Assembly (NCBI GenBank): GCA_020152595.1
Contig: JAIGNY010000466.1
Location: 825,001 to 889,000, forward strand
Origin: Chiridota heheva
Taxonomy: Eukaryota; Echinodermata; Holothuroidea; Apodida; Chiridotidae
DNA length: 64,000 nt
Reading direction: 5' to 3'
Shown: positions 51,861 to 63,365 of the stretch, piece by piece
How the letters are laid out: the number at the start of each line of letters is the position of its first letter
How positions within the stretch are numbered: the first letter of the stretch is position 1
Program-made: the position numbers and the translations under genes
Notes under the pieces: generated by a model
Database searches by the model: none
Seen by the model: the letters and a program-made list of their open reading frames with translations, nothing else
Told to the model about the DNA's origin: nothing

Positions 51861-52474
51861 ATAACTCGTTAGTAAAATGTACGATTAGTCGGTATATCAG
51901 GTTGGTAAAATTACTAATTTTAATTATTAACTTTTTTACAGGGAGGCATTTGTTTTTTTTTTGTTTTTTTTGGGATGCTAATTTAAAGCTATCAGTAAAT
52001 CTTATATTTTACACCCCCACAATGAAAATGTCAACTAACGCACCTGCTCCCACTCAATGGTAGTTATTATCTTCTCTACAAGAATATTCAAAGCAGCTTT
52101 CATTATCATGAAATAAATCTAAATGTAATTTCAACAGCACAACATGATCAACAAGGCACGCAAGATAGAATTCTGCTTTTTACTAATTGCTTGATGGGCA
52201 AAAAACAACACCTTCACATATATAGCTAAGTGCTCTTTGACCTGTTTGTATTTTGTGAAGAGGCCAAAAAAAAAAAAAAAATAGTACTTTGTTAATTAAT
52301 TATAAAGAGGGCCCCCATCCTACAAGGACAAGGATGTGTTAAATAGGAAATTTTTATGATTTGAAGGATTTATGCACAAATGTTCTGTCAAAATTTAAGT
52401 TTTTGTGATGAATAAACTATGGATGATCTTATCAACCTTCCATTATTTCAGTCTTGTTTTCCTTGTTTTTTTAG

Positions 52475-52613
52475 ACGGAAATGATGCAATTAAAACAAGA
52501 GAATGAGAGGTTACAGAGGCAGGTGCAAACAAACAGGAAATCACTGGAGAACTCCTCCTTGAATTCACTCAACTCCAACGGTTCATCCAAGAGGCTAAGC
52601 AGAGATTCATTGG
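52475..52613 (+). CDS. NAV: NAV exon: end of coiled coil and Ser/Asn linker (residues 226-271)
   Basis: Acceptor TTTTTTTAG. The product begins TEMMQLKQENERLQRQVQ, corresponding to vertebrate SEIEKLKAENDRLK, and so completes the second coiled coil. It is followed by a linker rich in Ser, Asn and Leu (SSLNSLNSNGSSKR) and SRDSL. The donor is TTGG|GTGAGT, phase 1. The linker is poorly conserved in the family and probably disordered. Reading into the intron would hit a stop at 52667. Confidence 0.94.
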
Positions 52614-53436
52614 GTGAGTTTTTACACCCGGGGACTAAGGTTGCATGGTTAACAGGTTTTGTATCTTAAACTGGGGAGGGGATAAGGTTGCAAGGTTAAC
52701 ACGTTTTGTAATTTAAAACTGGTTCCTTATTTTACAAAAAAACACAAGAATTATTATTATTTTTTTAATTAATGAAATCTGGATAGATTTAGATACATTC
52801 GAAAAGTTAGATAAATTTAGATAAACTTAGACCTATCTATACAAACTTAGACCCCCAAAAAAACTGCACCGTCAGATGCAGTGGTTCATCATTTTGTTTT
52901 TCATTTTGGTTCATAAATGAAAAGATAAAAATTTGTTTATATTTTTTTGATTACGGTAAAAATCTGTTTTTTGGTCAAAACCGTTTTGTATTTTCAAAAC
53001 TGACCTGTTTCATGTCGAAGCAAAACCATGCAAGCTTACTGGAACCTCCTTCCTTCTCCTTAAATACACAGTGGTTCAACTGGTGTCTTTGGTACCTCCA
53101 GCAAATTAGGTTGCTCCATTATTTCTATGGGGTCTCAAAAATTTAAAAAAATTTCGGTCATAAAGGTTTACCCACCTTATTTTTGCCAGTCTGTCAGTAG
53201 GATGAAATATATCACAGCATGCTTATATTTATGATCTGGTATTTTTACTTACTCAGATGCTCCATGTTAGGTTCCTATGAAATGGGTAAACAAAGATTTC
53301 AGGACTGTGTTAGCAGAACATTGATACATACGATATATATACTATTATTGTTTATTTCATTTTATTGTTATGTTCTTAAAGATCTACGGATAGGTAGCAA
53401 GACCTTAGCTTACTTGGAAGAAAATATGCTGTGAGC

Positions 53437-53704
53437 CAGGGGTAGAGCTTGTGATGTTTATTGAGGAGGGGGACTACCAGGTTCTTACTTTGTTTAACAA
53501 CTTTACCCACCCTCTACCTGAAAGGAATATAACATCTTTTGTAAAATTGTGATAGTCTTATGATTGATTGGGAAGGAAGAAGGTGGGAAGGGAAGGGGGG
53601 GGAAGAAGGGGCAAACACTAGATTTTTGTTGATTTAGGGGGCAAGTAACACTAATAAACACTATTGGGGGCACTTGCTCCTCCCCCTCCCTACCCCCGCC
53701 ACTG
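53437..53704. mobile_element. Probable hAT-like MITE, GC-rich
   Basis: A 268-bp G-rich then C-rich segment starting CAGGGGTAGAGC and ending CCCCGCCACTG. It is flanked by CTGTGAGC (53429-53436) and CTGTAAGC (53705-53712), an 8-bp duplication with one change. The inverted ends are weak (CAGGGG versus CAGTGG). Confidence 0.5.
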
Positions 53705-53867
53705 CTGTAAGCCATGAATGTAGCAAAAGGTTCCATCGAAATTGATTACAAATTGACCATTTTACAGTCCTTTGACGTTTAAAGCCGTATAATAAATTAT
53801 TTACTGGAAAATGTTATTTTCTTATTAAACTTTGTAAAATAATTTCCCCTCATTTTTTTCTTTGCAG

Positions 53868-53915
53868 ATCGACATCGATTAAGTGCGAATTCTGACCACG
53901 GTAGTGGAAGTCTAG
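53868..53915 (+). CDS. NAV: NAV 48-nt microexon (residues 272-287)
   Basis: A 48-nt exon between TTCTTTGCAG and CTAG|GTAAGT. It encodes DRHRLSANSDHGSGSL once the carried G is added. It enters and leaves in phase 1 and its length is divisible by three, so it could be skipped without shifting the frame. Family linkers at this position vary and are alternatively spliced; cassette use here is an inference. Its reality rests on the two strong splice sites, exact phase fit with both neighbours and an open frame. Confidence 0.85.
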
Positions 53916-53997
53916 GTAAGTAGGAAATAATTAAGAAATTAGTTGTTTATTTAATTATAAATTAGTTGTTTATATCATTAAAAAATGATATCAGCAT

Positions 53998-54071
53998 TGG
54001 ATATCTGGATGTGGCAATAATTGTTTTGATAATGGATATCTGGATGTGGCAATAATTGTTTTGATAATTGT
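53998..54071 (+). repeat. 36-bp perfect tandem duplication
   Basis: GGATATCTGGATGTGGCAAT through TTGTTTTGATAAT occurs twice in a row, in the intron before the exon at 54383. Confidence 0.9.
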
Positions 54072-54382
54072 TTAGTTACAATAGAGAACAGGTTTGTCAT
54101 TGACGAAATACTGTGACATACCTTGGTGCCAGTATCGTTTTCTTCAAACTTACTTTTAATATATATATATATAGAAACAAGTGAAATGTTGGTCATTTGT
54201 TTAATATGTATAAAATTGCTGCAGACTGCTATGATTTATACCTGAAGGTCACCCCCCCCACCCCACTCCATAAAAGTAGAATGTGTTTTTAGAACTTGTT
54301 TCCCAAATGCATAGTGGTTTTAGCTTATCCATATGTTTGCTTGGAGGCAGATTTCTTATCAATGCCAAATGTTTATTTTCAG

Positions 54383-54477
54383 ACATTCTTATAGATGACA
54401 ACTCAGGTATGACCAATAACAGCCAGAGGATTGTGGTCACCGTTACCACTAACAACCAGTTAGATACTGACAAAGAG
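54383..54477 (+). CDS. NAV: NAV exon: linker into pre-ATPase domain (residues 288-319)
   Basis: Acceptor TTTATTTTCAG, donor AAAGAG|GTAAGT, phase 1 to phase 0. The product reads DILIDDNSGMTNNSQRIVV, then TVTTNNQLDTDKE. Vertebrate NAV2 has SLDMLLDDTGE followed by HVKIVVS, so the acidic (L/I)DD motif and the hydrophobic beta strand are both recognisable. This strand is the start of the compact domain preceding the AAA+ module, which family annotation treats as ubiquitin-like (recalled, not checked). A 5.8-kb intron follows. Confidence 0.93.
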
Positions 54478-55003
54478 GTAAGTCACACAGTGGGCACATC
54501 TTTCCCTATCAAAGTTTCTCATATTTCTAATTTTTTTGGGGAAAAAATAAAATCATGGAGTAAAACAAAGAAGGTTTTTACTTTTAAAATATATAAAGAA
54601 GAAAAAGAACCTGACACCTTATTATCTTGGTAAGGAATACCAATTAGTCTTCCTATAACATTTCTAATGTAGTTGCCACAATATATTCGCAATGACCTTT
54701 TTGGGATCATTGACCCTGTCAATGTGTCAAACAAATCAACAGTTTATCAATGTGATTGATCATATTGCTATGTGGATTATTGCTTACCCTGCTGATCAAT
54801 CAATCATTATTACACCCAATCAATTGATCCCTTTTTCCTGATCAATCAATCCATTGATCACGTTCTATTATTTTTGATCACTTAATCAGCATTGAAGAGT
54901 TGGTTGCTTTGCCAGTCAATGTTTCTGTCAACTGATTGCCATGTTAATCTTGTTATTTGTCACTAACTGAATTTCACTCATTTTGGAATCCAGCTGACAA
55001 ACC

Positions 55004-55071
55004 TGTTAATCAATAGATCAATTAATATTGGAATAAACCCCTTAATCAATAGATCAATTAATATTGGAATC
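55004..55071 (+). repeat. ~29-bp direct repeat in a GATCAAT-rich tract
   Basis: TTAATCAATAGATCAATTAA plus TATTGGAAT occurs at 55004 and 55043. The surrounding 54740-55090 is dense in TGATCAATCA-like short palindromes. Confidence 0.8.
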
Positions 55072-56563
55072 AATTTGATCAATGGCTGTTTTTCTTATCT
55101 ATACAGTCGTGACCCCTTTAACCTTGTCTTCTTAACAATTTTTAAGTGCTTAAATTTTTTCAAGGATTATTTTGTGTGCTTCAACTGCAAAATTGTTACT
55201 CAAGTCTCTTCCATTTTTAAGGAAACTCTGTAAACTGTTAACTGACTTTGTGATGACATCATCATCTAAGAGAAATTTTGTAAACAATTCTTCCAAGTCA
55301 CATGGGTCTTCAAGCATCCCAACTTACAATACAATTTTTAATGTTTGTTTATTTAAAAATGTCTCCTAGGATAAGAAAATACCATAAACTGTTTGATGCC
55401 AAACACATGGTGAACTTTGACCCTGGGTGCTATGAAATATTAGTCATCTCAACTGGGACCTCTTTTCAGTTGTATTTATAAATCTTTTGGATTGGTATCA
55501 ATATATTGTATGAATAGTATCAATCAATTGCATGAATGGTATCAATAAAAGTTATAATACCTATTTATGGGGAGTTTTTGTTTATAGAAATATCACTTAA
55601 AAAGACATTGTTGATGCCTGTCAGATTGATTACACCACAACTGTATGTCAGAAGGAACATCTAAAAGTGAATGTTTTCTTTCAATCAAGTCGTTCCATCT
55701 TGTTAAAGAAATATTCCCTAGAATGTTTATTTTAATATATTTGATAGAGGACAATAAAAGAAACAGATTGCAAGTTAATATCTTATTCCCACAAGAGGTT
55801 ATTGAATTTAAAAAAAAATTCTTGTCTGCTAAAAAGAGATTGTTCGTTTAAGCCCAAGTACTCTTGATGATGTCATTACAGCACTTCTGTACTATTGTTT
55901 ATGTATATCTTTGAAAATTAATTTTGTATTTTCTAAATGATTGGGAACATTTTATCTTCAAAAATGATTAAGAATAGCGCAGAATGAAATGTACAATAAT
56001 ATTTTCTAATCTTTTCTTGTAATTTATATTTGAATAATGAAAAATTTGGTGATTAATTTTCAAAGAAATACATAAAGCTGAGGATAGGAAGTGCTGTGGT
56101 GACATCATAATGATGATTTAGACTCGGTTCGAAAGTCTTTTTAAGCAGGCAAGAAAAATCTTTATAAGTTCAATAACTTCCTCTAGGAATGAGATAGCAA
56201 CATGGTCTTTAACCAATCTGTTGCTTAAGTTTTTCTATCAGATACATAAAAATAAAATTTCATTCCTTATTCGTTTGAATGGCCAGGCACTTGTTGCCTG
56301 CTTTCATGTGTGAATATTTGTAGCAAGGATTGTTTTCATTGGGTGTGAAGAAGATCGATTTCCTTGCAGTAGTTTTTTTGTAGTACATAGATAGGTAGAT
56401 ATGAGAATAGATTGTTCAAAAGTAGCAAAAGATTGCATGAAATTCATTTTCCGTGTGTAAACCCATTCTCTCACAATATCTTATCCAAATTCTGGCAGTG
56501 AGTGAATGTTTTAACCATACATACCCAAATTTGGGAATGATTTTGTCGCTGTTTAAATAATTT

Positions 56564-56804
56564 TTAAGGAGCACTAGACTGAAAAAAGCATGAATTTCGT
56601 TTTGGCAAATTTCACAGATATAGTATCCACAACAGATTATAAACTTTATGCCTCCATAGCCCACAGATGACATGAGGGCAAAGGTCACTTGAATATTCAT
56701 ATTACCCAGAAAATTGCTATACCGTTGCATGCTAGATAAGCATTTGATTGTGAGGAGGGGGGCCTAAAAGTACACCCTAACTTATCAGTCTAGTGCTCTT
56801 TTAA
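56564..56804 (+). mobile_element. MITE family C, copy 2
   Basis: A 241-bp copy, TTAAGGAGCACTAGACTG at left, CAGTCTAGTGCTCTTTTAA at right; the inverted repeats match over about 18 bp. It lies in the 5.8-kb NAV intron in the same orientation as copy 1. Confidence 0.9.
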
Positions 56805-57137
56805 AATTTGATTAGCTATAAGTTCAAAATTAGACATGCTTTTTTTTTCTTCAGAATATAAGGTCTTTTTGAAGAACATAATCTGACTCACTAGTGATTG
56901 TTTCCATTGTGACTCATTTAATCAGTTCCTCCTGAGTTTGTTTTATGATCAAGGAGCCACTAGTTTGTTATCAGAGAATAACTTGATTGATTGTTTATTT
57001 TTATGACCTGTTAGATTATAAATCAATGCTCTTAATGATTGATCAGATCAGGGGCTTGGATAAATTGATTTGATATGTTTCTTGGAATCATCTTGATGGT
57101 GACTTAGCTCTTCTTGTAAGATCTTGAATGAAAGTGA

Positions 57138-57417
<280 letters not shown>

Positions 57418-60249
57418 ATGTTGCAGTGGCCTATATTGTAGGGGCAGGGGGCACGTGATGTTGCAGTAACCTACATGGTGCCCTCCCCCCTCAATTAAGT
57501 CAATTTTTACCATTGAACTAGTGTTAAAGCATATCTTTGTGCCCCTCCCTACATTTAAGAACATGTTCCTTCGTCAATGGACTCGTATGGCATTATTTCT
57601 CGGTGTTTAACCCATTCTAATGTAGCTGTAGATATCCCTTCAAATTGGGAGTTTTGAAGTTTTGCTTTATTTCTTTCCAATGTTGTTTACAATCTTGTGA
57701 ACACTTCTTGGGCAAGCAGAAACAGAACCAAATATAACAAAAAGGCAAAGCTTTTTATGTGAAATGAATAATAACTTTTTATATTGGAAATCATGTGCTC
57801 TGTTGCTTCCTTGCCTAATGGCGTTACTGGTAGTCCCTAAAAGGATAGCAGATTCTTTGTGTGGGCTGTTAAGTTTGCCACTTTAACTAAGCATCACAAT
57901 TTGTTTTGATGAGACAAGTTTCTGATTCCCAGAACAATTTGTGTTTTGATTTGTCTGGAGGGTTTGGGGAACTTCAAAAGCGGGACAAACAGAAGAAATA
58001 TATCAGAGAATAGCGAAAAAGTGGGCTTTGATGGGAAGAATTGCGGCATTTTTATCACATCTTACTCTAAGCGAGACATATTTGTGACCTGGGTTTTTCA
58101 GCTGGGAGGGCAATGAACCAGTTTGTAGACAAAATGGGGTATAGCATAATGAAGGATAAACTAGTGAATGATTCGATTCATTCACCTCTCCTTTGGGAAT
58201 GAATATTGTGACTGGTTGTGATTATGACCTATAACAGTTCTCAATTTCACCTTAAATGCCCTCGCAGGATTGATTTTTTTTATTATATTTATTGGGAATT
58301 GCAATTCCGGGTGATATTTGTTGTTTTGTGATGGTAAATGTATTGCATTATAGTGCAGAATCAAATTTAATTCCAAATTTTTACTGTCTGTTTTCATTTT
58401 AACTTGAAATGTGGGTTCTTAGAACATAGTTTGAATAAAAATATGATTCTGAAAATGTGTCTTGAACTGTCAAAAAAAAATCCATTATTTTATTCTTTTA
58501 TTAATTATTAATTAATTATTTATGATAACAATGAAGGTCCCCTAATGTTAGTTGTTCAGTTGAAATGTACCATCAAAAAGCCACAACTTCCAACAACAAA
58601 ACAAATAATACTTCACTTATTATGTACAGTACCCTTAAATTGTTACTCCCTATTAATTGTGAACATAGTAGTAATACATCTGTTCACCAGACTCCCACAC
58701 CAATTTAATTTGGTAATTAACAAGGGAATGTTTACATTTGTAAAATAACTATTTGGGATTTGAAATAAGCATTTGCTCTGCATGTGTGCTTTTGATTGGT
58801 CATTGAGAGTAAAATTAGGAGCTTGTTGAAATATCTGACAGAAGATAAACAATCCTGACAATTCTGGCCTTTTCATAGATTCCTTTATCATTACTCATCT
58901 ATGTTTGCAGTCCTTAAATTGGTATGACCTTAAGTTTATGTTCTGTCTAAATTGTTATGACTGAAAATAATTAAAGGCAATTTCTTTTGAGCAGTGTAAA
59001 GGCAGTGTATAATAATGAACTATTGTCTGGTCTCTATGGCAAGCATATAGAATTGTGGTAGTTTTTTGTGGCTGAGAAATTAGTAATATTTTGATGACCT
59101 TTGGTGGCAATAAGTCAATATTATTGCTCTGTTGGGGTTAAGAAAAACAAATTTAGGACTTCAGTTAGCAGTTCCAGAAATAAAGTAGATTAATTTGGTT
59201 AATGAGAAATAGTTTTGTTGAATGTGGGAAACCTCAGAGAGGAATTTAGTCTGATGTTGATCAAATTTCAAGCAGAAAAGGTTTTTTTTTAGGAATGTCA
59301 CCCTGGATTTGGGCGAGTAATCTTTGTTATTGTTGACTTTATAATTACTTGAAGATTACCTGGAAAAGTTACATCCTGGTTTTGATAAGGTTCAGATTTA
59401 TGATTAAACAGGATTTTTTTAATTTGTTATCTTTTGAAATGGCAGTCAAGTGCAACTGAATAAATCAAAGGAACACACTCTTGTAATAAATTTGTGAAGA
59501 AAAATGGTATGGAATGATCAAATGTTGAAAGAAAGTTAGACCCATAGCTTGATTTAAAAAGGAGCAGGGTGCTAGATTTGTTGGGGGGCACATTAATGCG
59601 TTTATGAAGCACTGTGACTTTTCAGCATGGAGGGTCTACCCGTGACTTTTCAGTATGGGGTGTTCCCCCCCCCCCCCCTCCCCTCTCCCTTATGGCTTAA
59701 GTCCCCGGTGAACTTCTGGGATTTTAGCTTTAATCATACCTCTGAAGGAAACTATTTCTGACTCATGAGGACCATTCATAGCCAAACAAGGCAATTTCTT
59801 GCTATGATATAATTCCATATTCTGTATCCATGTAACGTATTTTATTTATAAGTTTAATTAAGATTATCAAATTTAAAAAAATATTTTTTGAAGAAAAAGA
59901 CCACGAGAGGGGGCGGGGTGGGCCGCCCCTCTGAAACAGCAAAGCTTGGGCACTGAAAGAAATTTTAACTTTAACTTTAGTAGTGATTCCATTATTATGG
60001 ATGGAAAGAGTCTCTTAGAATGAAGATTTTCAGGGGATGTATAGACAAATGAAAATTGCACATTAAGAGGTGCACAACCTGATGTTCTATTCTTTTACTA
60101 ATTTTCATTTAAGGAATTAAAGAAAATTATTTAATTTTGCTTAATATCCAAGACTTAATTTCTACGATTAGTTGTTTCTTATGTGGAATATTTTGTTGTT
60201 AAATGTTTTTTTTCTTATCTCTCCATTTTTTTAATTATTTTATATTCAG
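57418..60249. other. NAV intron, AT-rich
   Basis: No exon between 54477 and 60250. A C run lies at 59666-59680. Short open frames lack splice sites. Confidence 0.6.
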
Positions 60250-60351
60250 GTTTTGCAAGGTAAGCTGACAGAGGTGATGATTGGTACTATAGGCATCAGC
60301 AGTAAAACAAACTGGGATGCTCTAGATAGCGTCATCAGAAGAATATTTAAG
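60250..60351 (+). CDS. NAV: NAV exon: pre-ATPase domain, part 2 (residues 320-353)
   Basis: Acceptor TATATTCAG, donor TTTAAG|GTAGGT, phase 0 to 0. The product VLQGKLTEVMIGTIGISSK continues TNWDALDSVIRRIFK. Vertebrate NAV2 has LFLIGCIGVSGKTKWDVLDGVVRRLFK, so the IG-x-IG-(I/V)S-x-K-T-x-W-D-x-LD core is shared. This is part of the conserved region between the coiled coil and the ATPase. The exon is 102 nt, a multiple of three, but it encodes a folded core and is unlikely to be optional. Confidence 0.97.
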
Positions 60352-60626
60352 GTAGGTTAAAACCACAGAAGATCATTTTATTCTTGCTTTGGAGTCCACT
60401 AAATACTACTTTGAAGACGGGAATATAAAGACTACAAATAGTATAAAGCATTAGCCTAGCGAAGATGGTGGTGAAAGTAGTATTAGAATGTCCCTTATGT
60501 GTGTTCCAGGAAGTGACAACAGAATACAAACTTTTGTCAATGAAATTTTACAACCACTGAATACTGTATGTCAGCAGAGCAAAGGTCGTTATCATAGAAA
60601 AAGTATGAAATGATTTTCCTACCACC

Positions 60627-60734
60627 TTAATCCTTACTCTACCACGCGGCGATATTATATTCGTTTTGGGTGCCCCATCTTTGGCCCCGCCTCCCGAGCG
60701 CATTTTCAAAAAAGTGCTGGTAGAGTAAGGGTAA
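60627..60734 (-). mobile_element. MITE family D (piggyBac-like), copy 3
   Basis: A 108-bp inverted copy: TTAATCCTTACTCTACCACG at left and TGGTAGAGTAAGGGTAAA at right, with the GGCGATATTAT and GGCCCCGCCTCC core reversed relative to copies 1 and 2. It lies between two NAV exons. Confidence 0.87.
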
Positions 60735-61016
60735 ACAGAGTAGCCTTATTTCGAGGATTATGTTATTTTTTATCATATTTTCTGCTGTCGTCTTTTGTTA
60801 CATAAGCATAGGGGAAAATACCCTCCCAATTCTTTTAATACTTAGAAATTCACTTTAAATGATATTTAAAAAAATGTTGGCGAGAAGCAAGGTCACCAGC
60901 ATGAAAATTTCCCATAGTTTGCAAATTACTTTTCACCAGATTCTTGAGTCTGCACACTTATATTTGTGACAAGTGCAACCAAACTTTTTTACATTTATTA
61001 TTATTTTGTTTTTTAG

Positions 61017-61185
61017 GAGTATGTATTAAGGATAGACCCGATGACCAACCTTGGCCTTAGTGCAGAGAGCGTGCACCACTATGTGGTGGGTGAAATTACA
61101 AGGTCCAAAGACTCTGATAACCCGGAGCTTCTTCCTTGCGGCTACCTGGTTGGAGAGAACACCTCTATACACATATCACTCAAAG
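61017..61185 (+). CDS. NAV: NAV exon: pre-ATPase domain, part 3 (residues 354-409)
   Basis: Acceptor TTTTTTAG, donor CTCAAAG|GTAAGA, phase 0 to 1. The product starts EYVLRIDPMTNLGLSAESV and ends LLPCGYLVGENTSIHISLK. Vertebrate NAV2 reads EYIIHVDPVSQLGLNSDSV and LLPCGYLVGENTTISVTVK, which makes the family call very firm and closer to NAV2/NAV3 than NAV1 (NAV1 has a different PCRRGVNN-type sequence here). Coding base composition is clearly richer in G+C than the surrounding introns. Confidence 0.97.
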
Positions 61186-61478
61186 GTAAGATTGCACAAG
61201 CATAACAAAACTTGCTCTTTTGGAGGTCTGGGAATGGTTGAAGACCAAGAGGGACATTTGTACTGTTTAGGGCAGAGACTCTGCTTGTCTTTTAGGGTGT
61301 GGTATGATGTGATAAATGTTTAACCCATTTTCATCTCTTGTTGGATGAAAATTTTGTATCTCACAATAAGCCACCAAAGAAATCCTGCTTGAACAGGAAT
61401 GTTGACAATGTTACGTAGCATAAAGGAAGTTTTAAAAGAACAAGAAATAATAAAAGTTACTTACCTTTTTTCCCACAG

Positions 61479-61650
61479 GTTTCCAGCACAACAGCTGTGA
61501 TTCTTTAGTATTTGAAACGTTAGTTCCCAAACCTATACTACAGAGGTATATCTCGCTCCTCCTGGAGCACAAACGAATCATCTTGTGCGGCCCAAGTGGC
61601 ACGGGGAAGACATATCTTGCTCAGAAGCTGGCGGGACACATTGTACAAAG
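61479..61650 (+). CDS. NAV: NAV exon: start of AAA+ domain with Walker A (residues 410-466)
   Basis: Acceptor TTTTTTCCCACAG; ends CAAAG|GTACTG in phase 2. The product includes DSLVFETLVPKPILQRYISL, then the P-loop CGPSGTGKTYLAQKLAGH. Walker A is GPSGTGKT, residues 447-454, coded from 61589; the Lys453 and Thr454 pair that binds ATP phosphate and Mg is intact. Vertebrate NAV2 has SGPSGTGKTYLANRL in the same place. NAV ATPases belong to the AAA+ class, and the domain probably remodels or signals to cytoskeletal partners. Confidence 0.98.
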
Positions 61651-62252
61651 GTACTGTTTGAATATTCATGATTTACTGCTGGTGGGTGTGGCTTGTTGTA
61701 AAGTTTGTCAGTTTCCACAGAATGTGGGAATACAAATTATTCTGTTTACAGTAGTAAATACACAATATGCGGTAATTACCCTGCTAGATAGCTTTCTTCC
61801 TTCTCATTTCTTACCTCACACAGTCGCTTTCCCACCCCACCCCCATGCCATTCACATTCACATTTTTCTCAAACTCTTTTTATCTTCCTTCAGACTGGCA
61901 TTTCCCCAACTCCCGTTCAAATTGCTTATTTACTTGTCTGTTTGTTTGTTTGTTTAATTCTCAAATCAATTTTACAGGGGTATACAGAAATTACAACAAA
62001 AAGTTTGTACAAACAAATATTTTGATATATAAAATGAGCATATACAACACTAAGAAATTAAAAAACCCCATTAAATTCATGAGTTATAAAGATGTAGTGT
62101 AGAAACTAGAAGTAGATGAAAGATAAGAAATAAGATAGGGATGCCTTTGTATTCCTTAAGAGACTATCTGATGGTGGATAATAAGGATACCTTTGATGCT
62201 GACTTTGTATGGTAGTTTCTAATTAATTGTTTTGCTTTAATTTCCTTCACAG

Positions 62253-62363
62253 AAATGGAAAGGAACCCAGTGAGGGATGTATAGCAACATTTAATGTGGA
62301 CCACAAGTCCGGGAAAGAGTTAAGACAATACTTAACACACATCGCAGACCAATGTGAAGCTAA
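62253..62363 (+). CDS. NAV: NAV exon: AAA+ domain between Walker A and B (residues 467-503)
   Basis: Acceptor TTTCCTTCACAG, donor GCTAA|GTAAGT, phase 2 to 2. The product RNGKEPSEGCIATFNVDHK continues SGKELRQYLTHIADQCEA. Vertebrate NAV2 has GRELTDGVIATFNVDHKSSKELRQYLSNLADQC, a near match across the whole exon. It carries the beta strand and helix that lie between the P-loop helix and Walker B in AAA+ folds. The length is a multiple of three (111 nt), but removal would break the ATPase fold. Confidence 0.97.
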
Positions 62364-62909
62364 GTAAGTACTTCATCAGTATTTTAATCTTTTTGTGATA
62401 TTCTTCTTCTTCTTGGCACACAAATGTCACAAATAATAGGGGTTTGTTTAATGTGGTTTAATAATAGGTATAAAGATATACTGCTACTTAGTTACAAATC
62501 ATTAAATAGTAGACTGTGGGTCAGGTTGGTCATTGTGAGGCATACTTGTGTCCCATCGGGCATAGACAGTAGGTTATTAGACATGGACAATAGCATATTA
62601 AGCATAGATTATGCTGGTGAACCCAAACAACAACTAATCATAGATAGTATGTTAAGAGATATAGAAGTACTATGAGGCATAAATCAGGTTTAAATTTGTT
62701 ATAAATTTTGAGTTGTACCATTTCACTAAAAGAAAATAGTCTCTGGAAAAACGGTGATGTCATTCGTATCATAGAAATATGTTCAGGCGGGTACTCCTTC
62801 ATGTTGTGATCACCTAGAAGAAAAAGTTCTCAAAATAACGAAACCCTGGTCAAGGATCCAGTATATTCTGAGGGCGATGCTTGACAATATGTTTTCACTT
62901 TCTTTGCAG

Positions 62910-63083
62910 TGCCTTAGATTTGCCAACAGTAATCATCCTGGATAACCTCCACAATGCTGGTTCTCTAGGAGAAATCTTTACAGGGTTCCTTAGCTATAAG
63001 TACAACAAATGCCCCTACATCATCGGCACCATGAACCAGGCCACTTGCCAGTCCACCAACCTTCAGCTGCACCACAATTTCAG
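62910..63083 (+). CDS. NAV: NAV exon: Walker B and sensor 1 region (residues 504-561)
   Basis: Acceptor TTTCTTTGCAG, donor TTTCAG|GTAAAT, phase 2. The product includes LPTVIILDNLHNAGSLGEIF, then KYNKCPYIIGTMNQAT and LQLHHNF. The Walker B strand VIILDN has Asp515 but Asn516 where most AAA+ ATPases carry the catalytic Glu; recalled vertebrate NAV2 has the same LDN. Asn546 in GTMNQ fits sensor 1. This is the last exon in the window; the next should begin with the base completing Arg and a Trp-x-Leu-Cys-Ala-Asn-like sequence, and lies past 64000. Confidence 0.97.
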
Positions 63084-63365
63084 GTAAATATGGAACATAG
63101 ATTGCATAATTCAATGTGGTACTGTCTTGTCTTGAACCTTCCAACTTCAATGCTAGATAGGCAAGATTATGTTATCTTTGAATGAGAGGGCTATTGAATC
63201 AACTGACCAAATATGGGTTTTATGAATGTGTATTTCCCATTTTGGTTCTAAAGCTATTTATTCTTGGACCATCTACATCATTTATTTACCAACAGATTAC
63301 AATTCTAACTAACTATTGTATGTTTTTGATCTTTTCTGGCTGCTGTACACTGTGTGGTATCAGAA

